In this document: piece by piece, positions 55,921 through 64,000 of the stretch
Layout of the letters: every line of letters starts with the position of its first letter
Numbering within the stretch: the stretch's first letter is position 1
Assembly: GCA_051453625.1 (NCBI GenBank)
Contig: JBOZIK010000001.1
Span: 20,554,059 to 20,618,058 of the forward strand
Direction of reading: 5' to 3'
Source: Welwitschia mirabilis
Taxonomy: Eukaryota > Gnetophyta > Gnetopsida > Welwitschiales
Length of the DNA: 64,000 nucleotides
The notes under the pieces: model-generated
Database searches by the model: none
Told to the model about the DNA's origin: nothing
What the model saw: only the letters and a program-made list of their open reading frames with translations
Translations under genes and position numbers: made by a program

Positions 55921-58205
55921 GATGAGCATTAGTGAATTCTGTTACCTTGGATTGTCATTCCTATAGTAAATCGATGATCACTTGCTACCTTTGTGACTTC
56001 ATCACACACACTCTCTCTCTCGATCTATCTGTGGATGAGGATCATTTGATTACACAACTATTGCTTCCTATTATGGCGTTGGTTTTCTGTGCTTCATCTA
56101 AAAACACTGTAAGATATTGATCTATAATAACAAATTAGCACTTTGAGTTTTCAAGGACATGAATCCATTTTTATGTTTTGTAACATGTAAGCATTGTGTT
56201 TGTGATTATGGTTGGATGCAAGAACCACGAGTTAACATCCATTGTTTCTTTGACTCCATGTACTACAAGCCACACACCACATATACACCATACCAATATG
56301 TATGTTTAAGAAACTGGGATAACATGGTAATGAATGACTGTCTAGACCATCCTTGGTTCCCCTTTACTTGTGCACGCTAGTGCTCGAGCACGACTTTGGA
56401 AGGTTCACTAACCCTCCACAAAGGTCACCTTATTTCTAATACCATATAATGTAACACAAATCTAGAGAAGGAAAAAACAAGGAAAGTTATAGGAAAATGG
56501 CATGTCAATGATTTTTCACTATCTATGAACAGAGATCACAAGGTAAGACCAATTACAAGCTAGGCCCAACACCTCAAGCTGGGATTTCCAAACTATACTT
56601 GCTTATGCTGAGAACAATCATTCTTCTTCCCACACATTCATGGTAAACCCTAAAGCGTGTTGATCAAACTGAAATTTTATTATGTTCGTAGACCCTAAGG
56701 ATCTATTGGACAGTTGAAATGCACCTGGGATGGGATTTGAAAACACTATCAAGGAAGTTACCAAATGTTGTTGGTACAATTTGGAACAAATCAATTAGAT
56801 CAGTAATTGTAATATGTCATTTGTGTCTTATGTGCTCAACTGTAGGAGATTGTAGGGTTACAAACCCTAGAAACCTAAATTTATTTTGCTACATGTCTTT
56901 AAATGCCCTTTAAAATAAAACACCCTAGCAACCAAAAGTGACTTTTTTAAAAGCTCACTTTTGTAGCATGCAAGGGGCCACAACTTTAGAAGAGATAATA
57001 AGAACATAAAAGTATAGTTTTGGCTTTAACCATCTCCCACTATCCAAAATAGAATAATGAAAATCCATATTGGACGCAGTCATCACTCTAAAAGCCCAGC
57101 TCCATAGTTTATAAACATGGATTCAAGCATGCAAAGGACAATTGGGTTGGCATCCTCACGCGAGAAGAATCTCTTATGATAACTTCCATCTAGACCAAGC
57201 CTCTCCAAGCCAAGAAAAACACATAAGACAACATCAGCTTAGTGCCTGCAAACACCATCTTATAAAGGCCTATGTATGTGGTCTTGTACATTGTTAGCAA
57301 ATTGAAGTGACTTATAGGGTAGAAACAATACCAACACAATTGAACATACAAAAGGAAAAATTTTTACACTCCCACTTGCTCTTTCTAATAGCCTTGGGTG
57401 GAAAGCCATAACCTAGTGTTAAAACAAAATAGACTATTCCTTCATATAGCCATCTAGTCTAGAGCATTTGACTTTGGAGGCAACATCATCATGTTTTAGT
57501 TCAACATAGTCTTTTTTTATGTGCTCATTCTTGTAATTGTGTTGAAATGTCAATCTGTTTTTGACATATGCAAGCTCATCACCTAACAAATTAACCAAGT
57601 TAGTTGAATGTTCAAGGTCTTTATCTAAAATAACAACCTGAGCTTGTCAAAATGTAGATTGCACATGCTTTTGCTAGTCTGACTTACCACCAAATCAACC
57701 CAATACTTAAGCAATAAACTCAAAAATACTGTAGCTTTATCTTCACTACTCATCTTCCCCCCAGCTGCGACCATTTGAGAGATGATGTGTCAAAGTGCTA
57801 AAGAGAAACAATTTCATGGATTCATACACCTATGGTCTTAAGCTGTGAAGTCTTTGATGCAAGAAGACACAGTTAGGCATTGTAATTGCTTAGTCGAGCA
57901 TTTCCAATCTTACCACAAATCGGTCATCCAGACAATGTGGAAGAGTTGCCAAAGCTTTCTGATCATTATGTTTTAGTTGTCAGTGGTGACAAAAGGAAGT
58001 CCTAGAGTTGGCCCCTATATAAGCAACTTGAGATCGCGTTCATACAACAACTCATCAACCTTGATCTTGCATAGCTTATAATTGCTATTGTCAAATTTGT
58101 GTATCAGAACACGCCCTCCCCATTATGCACACGAGCTCGCACTGAAGCAATATGCCATGAGATTCACACCTTTAGATATCCTTATGACAAAACTCGCCTT
58201 GAAAC
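55921..58205. other. Intron 3 sequence with a dispersed repeat
   Basis: At 56,440 TAATACCATATAATGT (minus strand TGGTATTAGAAATAAGG) looks like a weak PBS. 56,450-56,640 shares ACACCTCAAGCTRGGRTTTC and neighbouring words with 62,640-62,830, where TGTTATCAGAGATTAGG sits in the same place. These may be LTRs of related antisense elements. No coding signal found. Confidence 0.4.
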
Positions 58206-58207
58206 AA

Positions 58208-58274
58208 AGAAGGGGGGAGAGAGAGGTAGCAAGCTAGAGAGGTAGAGAGAGAGGGAGGGAAGAGGGGAGAGAGA
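58208..58274. repeat. Purine-rich (GA)n/(GGGA)n microsatellite at a gap edge
   Basis: GGGGGGAGAGAGAGG to GGGAAGAGGGGAGAGAGA, running into the 130-N gap. Confidence 0.9.
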
Positions 58275-59325
58275 NNNNNNNNNNNNNNNNNNNNNNNNNN
58301 NNNNNNNNNNNNNNNNNNNNNNNNNNNNNNNNNNNNNNNNNNNNNNNNNNNNNNNNNNNNNNNNNNNNNNNNNNNNNNNNNNNNNNNNNNNNNNNNNNNN
58401 NNNNCAAACAAAATGACAAAGCTAATTTGCAAAAAATGAAATTCCACATCTGAGGCCATGAGGCACTTTCTCATTAGCTTTTGCATCATATCTATACATA
58501 ACAAATTTTCTAAAAGTGGCCCAATTTCCTTGCCCAACTCTTGATCTCTCTCATGATCCACTAAACAAGGGATCATGAAGCTAATGCCTACTACAAGTCT
58601 GACTTAATCCTTTTAGTTTGGCACCCTTGTAAACTTTTATTCAAATTAGTTGAATGAATGCACTATTCAATTTCATGCCATCCATTCAACTATTACAAAC
58701 ATAACTTATATGTGGTAAGTATTTCCAACATACCCCTCCTTAATGTTATGCCCCTAATGACAATGAAAGGCTAACATTACAAATTAAGATTTAAGTTTAT
58801 TACTTTCACCTACCCTCACTAAAACATTAAACTCACTGACTCATTAGCCAACACACCCTAAGGCACTAAGCCAAATACAAAAGCCACTAACGCAAACCGC
58901 TAAGGTAGACACATAGCCAATACATAAAATAAGTTGGTGAAATGGGTAGATAATAAGAATATATTTAATAAGGAAGGGGTAATCAGTGCTTTTATAAAAG
59001 TAAAGGTAACTAAGATCCGGAAGGAATGTATGATCACAAAAAAGCTAGTATTGTATCCACCAAAGAGGAAGTGGAAACAGAATAGGAGGGCCGCAAAGAG
59101 CATCCATGCCAGAAATTGCTTTCCTATATTGCGATGCAACAGGAAATCTGTCAGTGATGCCCAACAGAATTGCGTGACTGCTATTTTGCTCTAGATAGAT
59201 GATGGATACATTCACCACAGACGTTCAGAGTCCCCATCAGAAAAGCCCACAATGCAACTGTCTGATGAATGTCCAAAAGCCACACACCCTCAACACCATT
59301 GGCCGAAAGATTCCTTAAACGTTCC

Positions 59326-59636
59326 TGATGTGACCCCATAGTTTTATTTTATATTTTGCTATTTAACATATTTCCCTGCTTTTCCTTTAGTCCCACATTA
59401 CTTAGGAATTTCTGTTAAAAGGACTTATGTCTTATAAATAAGTGGCTTATGTATTGTTTTAAAGACATTGAATAAAGACTTGAATTCTTATATTTGGAGG
59501 ATAATCACCCTCGAAGTGATTCTTGGAGGCTAATCACCCTCGAAGTGATTAAATGGGGGCCTGACTCCCTCAAAGTGGTCACTCTACTTTCAATTCCTAT
59601 GTTACGTTTTGCATAGTTACAACCGGGTTCGTAACA
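59326..59636 (+). repeat. 5' LTR of the small element
   Basis: Contains TATAAATAAG (59,433) as a likely TATA box and, near its end, three hairpin-forming units (see findings). Confidence 0.88.
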
Positions 59637-59665
59637 TTTGGTATTAGAGCTATGGCTTTGTTAAC

Positions 59666-60055
59666 GTGCACACAAAGGAAAAGATGTATGATGAGCTGAA
59701 GATTATATTAGAAGGACATAAGCGACAAATTCAAGAGATGAGGGCATATACCACTACCGCCATTGAGGATTTGAAAAAGATGATTATTGGATTAAGTCTT
59801 CAAGTGGGTCACTCGACATCCCAGTCTGAAGAATCTGCCATGGGTCATTCGACATACCAAAAGAGCAGAGAAGAATCAACTGCAAAAGTTATGGTCAATA
59901 TAACAAGCAAAGAAGAACAACTCGAGTCCATCTTGAACTTGTGTACAACTGAGAGTTCTGAATCACCAAAGAGGGAGACTAAAGAATTGGATTCACCTAA
60001 AGATGCTGAAGATTTTGAGCTGCAAAAGAGAGAAATTCAAAATTTGAAGTCGTAA
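59666..60055 (+). CDS. 129-codon ORF of the small LTR element, hydrophilic, unknown
   Basis: Starts 16 bases after the PBS. MHTKEKMYDELKIILEGHKR then AIEDLKKMIIGLSLQVGHST, followed by a Ser/Glu/Lys-rich region with two GHST(S/Y)Q repeats and a charged C-terminus ending KREIQNLKS. Predicted mostly helical/coiled coil. Beyond the stop the frame seems to continue (DVQDLQSQK-like), suggesting a formerly longer protein. It could be a Gag-like remnant; there is no CCHC or other diagnostic motif. Expression is unproven. Confidence 0.4.
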   Translation: MHTKEKMYDELKIILEGHKRQIQEMRAYTTTAIEDLKKMIIGLSLQVGHSTSQSEESAMGHSTYQKSREESTAKVMVNITSKEEQLESILNLCTTESSESPKRETKELDSPKDAEDFELQKREIQNLKS

Positions 60056-60084
60056 AAGAAAGACGTTCAAGATTTACAATCCCA

Positions 60085-61084
60085 AAAGACATAAACTGAA
60101 GGTTTGGAGATGAAGAAAAAGAGTTTAAGACTAACAAGGATCTTGAAATAGTGAAGCCTTGTGAAAAGGAAAGAGGACAAGATGCAATAGGATGTGGTCT
60201 TGATCTTCCAAATTGGGCTGCGAATGCTTAAGCAAGAATTGTAGAGAACATCAAAATGACCATACAATTCAGGGTAAATGATGAAGGACACCCATACAAT
60301 GGCTGGAATAGAAGTGTTATGAGGGTGGTAAAATGCATTGTAGTGTTGAATGTATTTTTTTGGTCAAATATTTGATCCTCACCTATAAATACTCTTTGAT
60401 TTATATAATAAAGATACAGATGACATAAAGCTTCTGATAAGGTTAGAATTGAAGGCACATGAAAATACCTTTACAAGCTTAAAGAAGAAGTTTCAGATTA
60501 ACAACCTTAAGGACATGGTTGTTTTGAAAGGGGGTGGAATGATGTGACCCATANNNNNNNNNNNNNNNNNNNNNNNNNNNNNNNNNNNNNNNNNNNNNNN
60601 NNNNNNNNNNNNNNNNNNNNNNNNNNNNNNNNNNNNNNNNNNNNNNNNNNNNNCACAAACTGAAGGTTTGCAGATGGAGAAGAAAGAGTTCGAGACTGAC
60701 AAGGATCTTGAAATAGTAAAGCCTTGTGAAGAGGAAAGTGAATAGGATGCAATAGGATGTGATCTTGATCTTTCGGATTCGGCTGCAAATGCTCAAGCAA
60801 GAATTATAGAGAACATCAGAATGAATGATGCAGAGCACTCATACAATGGTTGGAATAGAAGTGTTATGTGGGTGATAAAGAACACTATGGNNNNNNNNNN
60901 NNNNNNNNNNNNNNNNNNNNNNNNNNNNNNNNNNNNNNNNNNNNNNNNNNNNNNNNNNNNNNNNNNNNNNNNNNNNNNNNNNNNGGGTTGGAATTGAAGG
61001 CATCTGAGAATACCTTTACAAGCTCAAAGAAGAAGTTCCAGATTGACAACCTTGAGGACAAGTTTGTTTTGAAGGGGGGTGGAA
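60085..61084 (+). repeat. Duplicated interior of the small LTR element
   Basis: ACTGAAGGTTTGSAGATG starts both copies (60,097; 60,658), followed by ACAAGGATCTTGAAATAGT, GATGCAATAGGATGTG and TGGAATAGAAGTGTTATG. Copy 2 is interrupted by a 94-N gap (60,891-60,984). Copy 1 retains a 60,340-60,440 segment that in copy 2 would fall in that gap. Confidence 0.85.
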
Positions 61085-61394
61085 TGATGTGACCCCATAG
61101 TTTTATTTTATATTTGCTATTTAACATATTTCCATGCTTTTCCTTTAGTCCCACATTGCTTAGGAATTTCTGTTAAAAGGATTTATGTCCTATAAATAAG
61201 TGGCTTATGTACTGTTTTAAAGGCATTGAATAAAGACTTGAATTCTTATATTTGGAGGCTAATCACTCTCGAAGTGATTATTGAAGGCTAATCACCCTCG
61301 AAGTGATTAAATGGAGGCCTGACCCCCTCGAAGGGGTCACTCTACTTTCAATTCCTATGTTATGTTTTGCACAGTTACAACCAGGTTCGTAACA
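61085..61394 (+). repeat. 3' LTR of the small element
   Basis: Partner of 59,326-59,636. Confidence 0.88.
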
Positions 61395-62185
61395 GTTCCA
61401 TTTGCAAGTTAGATGAAACCGCATTGGATCCATTATCTTTTGTAGCATTCTTGCAAATATGGTGCACCAAAATGGCACCATTGGCATGGGAATTACAGAA
61501 AGAGATAGAAGTTAACGTCATAGATTGCAACATTTAGAGCACATCAATCAAAAATCTCAAAGCACAAAAGATCAAAGAAAAAATGCCATGGAAAAATGTG
61601 AAATTTAACATCTATGGTTTTGAAAGGTGTTGTAAAGCCGTTGGCCATAGAATAGCATGCGGATTGGATAAAGATATTCATGTGGAGGAATCAAAGAGGA
61701 TCTGGGTGAAGAATGTCAGATATCCAAGAGGAATTTCTTTGGCTTGTCACTCTGTGTGTGCCCTTTCGACTTAGACATAAAGGTTCTTGCAAAGTGAGAA
61801 CCGTTGTTCAATTCTTGTATAAGAACCCTCAATCTATCACTGAAACTAGGCTAGAGTAGAAATGATGTGCAATCCTATGTAGAAGTAGCTGCTTTTGTCT
61901 TTGACAAAGCCGCAACATCTGACTCATGGACTATCAAAAGCCTTCATAGAAGCTTCAAACCCTAACTCTGTGAAGGAAGGCCCTCTGCTGGACCCATAGA
62001 GCTTCACCTGTTAGTGGATTTCCTTGGCAAAAACAACTTTTCTGCTTTCTGTTCTGATTTTCGTGGAGTTACATAACCAAATCTCTACTCCTTTTCTTTT
62101 CCATTTGATGACGATCAAAATTTGCATAGGATTGTGAGAGGCCATGGTTAAATGGAACCTCTCATCCTTAAGCTCTGATACCATT

Positions 62186-62563
62186 TGTAGAAAATTACAG
62201 AGTGAAGGTGAGGGGAGGCAAACATAGTGACAAAGCTAATTTGTAGAAAATGAGATTCCACATCTTAGGCCAAGCCAGGACCTATGATGAGGCACTTTCT
62301 CACCAGCGTTTGCGTCATATTTATACATAGCAAATTTTCTAAATATGACTCAATTTGCTTGCCCAACTTCTAATCTTTCTCTGTTGATCCACTAAACAAG
62401 GGATCATGAAGCTAATGCCTATTGCAAGTCCAACTTAATCCTTTTAATTTGGTAACCTCATCAACTTCTATTCAAATTAGTTGAATGGATGCACTATTTA
62501 GTTTCATGCCATCCATTCAACTATTACAGACATAACTTAAATGTGCTAAATATTCCCAACGCA
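62186..62563 (-). repeat. 5' LTR of the antisense LTR element
   Basis: Minus-strand TGCGTTGGGAATATTT... to ...TTTTCTACA, followed by the PBS. Complete, unlike the 3' copy. Confidence 0.75.
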
Positions 62564-64000
62564 TGGCTGATTATGTTCTACTATGCAAATAAATAGATTG
62601 TTGAACCTAATCTCTGATAACAATTCTCACAAAACGTGCAACAAAAATAGGTCACAATGATTTATTCATTAATAGAGAATAATAATACGGATGTATAGAA
62701 GAAAGAATTAAGTGAAACAAAGGACAGTCACAAGCAGTGATCTTTGATTAACCATGAATATTGATTAGAAGCCAAGACCAACACCTCAAGCTAGGGTTTC
62801 TGAACTACACACCATGAACAGAAATTACAAAATCAAATTTGAGAACAATACCGTTTCTGGTAAACAACACATTTTTATTATAAGGTTATTTCAACAACAT
62901 TTCAGTATTACATTAGTGGTGTTGTGAACTCCACAGCTGTGGGGAATGGGAACTTAATGCCAAGGCCAAGCACATGAAGCACTTTGCTTTCCAAGGATGC
63001 TGGAACTTGCTACGACATGTCTTCTACACAATATTAGAGGACTTGCCAAATTGATGGGTTTACTTCTCCTCTAGTAGTGTGACTAGAGAAGGAGCAATGT
63101 ACGAACCTGCATTTGGTGGCCTCATTTGTTGCTGAGATGTCAAACAGACAAACAACCAAGAGGTTTCCCTTTAAACAATGCAATTAGGACAACAATTTGC
63201 GTCATTGGTGGAAGTAATCATGCTGTAGGAAGATAATGCATGTTGTAAAATTCCAGGAGTGAAGCTTCAGTGTAGCATGCTGGCATGGACATTGAAAGAA
63301 TATCAAAAAGAATTGGTGGCAATTCTGCTCCTGTAAAAGTTCATTCATTTCACTTCCCTCTATAACTCATTGGATGGTCCTTACCCCATTTGGCTTCCTT
63401 TTTTTTTTTTTAATTGATGTATTGTTACCACAAGAAGTACCAGTATTATGAGATCTTCCCTGCTGACAAATGCTCAACATTCTGCTTTCCTTTTATTGAA
63501 CATTTTGAACATAGTTTCTAGGTTTGTCTTTTGTGCTTTTAACCAATCATTTTTGAGACTTTTCTTCACATAGTATAGAACTAATAATTGTTTATATTTC
63601 TTGTAGTTAAGATTCCAATCTTACATCAATGCTTGAATACTAAGTTTGATACTTTTTTATTTCAAGTCATTATATTAATTTATGTCCAATAATGCCATAT
63701 TGCAACTTAAGAATGTCAAATAAATTTCATAAACATATTTTGTTTAATTTGGATATGAATCACAGATGCTGCATCAAAGTAGCTACTATCTATAAACAAT
63801 GTTTAAAAGCAAAACTATGTGCTATACCCTCCGTTTAGCAAGCACAACAGATGTTATATAACTAAATTTAATAAAAACATCATGGAAACATGCTGTATAA
63901 TACCTCATTATGCTCTCTAATCTTTTTTGTTTTTCAAAATCAAATTCCACAAATTTACACTCTCCAAAATTATTCTAGGAATCTTTCCTAATGCAGACCA
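62564..64000. other. Intron 3 sequence, nothing coding recognised
   Basis: Apart from the PBS-like site near 62,610 and the dispersed block to 62,830 noted above, I see no element boundary or exon. The aminopeptidase presumably continues beyond the window. Confidence 0.45.

Larger units (their letters stand above)
59326..61394 (+). mobile_element. Small non-autonomous LTR retroelement (TRIM/LARD type), possibly tandem
   Basis: Identical 5-bp flanks GTTCC (59,321-59,325; 61,395-61,399) bracket 311- and 310-bp LTRs that start TGATGTGACCCC and end TTCGTAACA; I count about 18 differences by eye. PBS TGGTATTAGAGC (59,639-59,650) and PPT GAAGGGGGGTGGAA (61,071-61,084) are in place. No pol. The interior appears twice: 60,085-60,553 ends with a PPT plus the LTR start (TGATGTGACCCATA) at a 100-N gap, and 60,654-61,084 repeats the same interior. 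The likely structure is LTR-interior-LTR-interior-LTR with the middle LTR mostly in the gap. Confidence 0.85.
58405..62563 (-). mobile_element. Antisense LTR retroelement carrying a nested insertion
   Basis: 5' LTR 62,186-62,563 and truncated 3' LTR 58,405-58,730 match closely (landmarks ACAAGGGATCATGAAGCTAA, TTCATGCCATCCATTCAAC). PBS TGGTATCAGAGC (minus strand, 62,183-62,172) and PPT CATTAAGGAGGGGTA (58,745-58,731) fix the orientation. Without the nested element at 59,321-61,399 its interior is only ~1.4 kb and shows no pol motif, so it is non-autonomous or deleted. The 3' end of the 3' LTR is lost in a 130-N gap next to a purine-rich microsatellite. Confidence 0.75.

Noticed and set aside
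61583-61774. 63-codon frame (MPWKNVKFNIYGFERC...)
   Set aside because: Inside the antisense LTR element; no motif, no neighbour supporting a gene.

Overview
This is nuclear DNA from a seed plant: split exons with GT/AG introns, a plant-type aspartyl aminopeptidase, and layer upon layer of decayed plant transposons. The very long TE-filled intron points to a large, slowly purged genome such as a gymnosperm; that assignment is an inference and no species is claimed. The window is a draft scaffold with at least 13 N-runs (10, 94, 100 or 130 N), several flanked by the same sequence on both sides.

Layout. 1-11.3 kb is very AT-rich, with a gypsy-like trace, a diverged ~0.9 kb duplication, a LINE reverse-transcriptase relic and a ~70-bp tandem repeat, but no host gene. 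11.9-28.3 kb is a degenerate Helitron (zinc finger, Rep, Pif1-like helicase) split by a complete but dead Sirevirus-like Ty1/copia element (12,839-24,017). The insertion is precise: a near-perfect 5-bp target duplication flanks the LTRs, and the Helitron reading frame continues across the empty site.

Host gene. 29,296-54,527 carries the first three exons of an M18 aspartyl aminopeptidase with an N-terminal extension that may be a plastid transit peptide. Exons 1 and 2 are 126 bp apart; exons 2 and 3 are separated by a ~24.6 kb intron. No later exon was found before the window ends, so the gene is partial here.

Intron 2 holds two SINE-like tRNA-related segments, LINE relics, an old LTR element split by a second copia element (36,350-41,403), gypsy relics including an Athila-type integrase C-terminus, and an almost full-length antisense Ty3/gypsy chromovirus-like element (48,700-53,924). 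Intron 3 (54,528 onward) holds a 56-bp minisatellite, a copia RNase H relic, and an antisense LTR element (58.4-62.56 kb) into which a small non-autonomous LTR element with a perfect GTTCC target duplication has inserted.

Every transposon reading frame examined is broken. The aminopeptidase is the only gene that looks functional. The nesting order gives a relative history: Helitron before Sirevirus; old gypsy-like LTR element before copia-2; antisense LTR element before the small LTR element.
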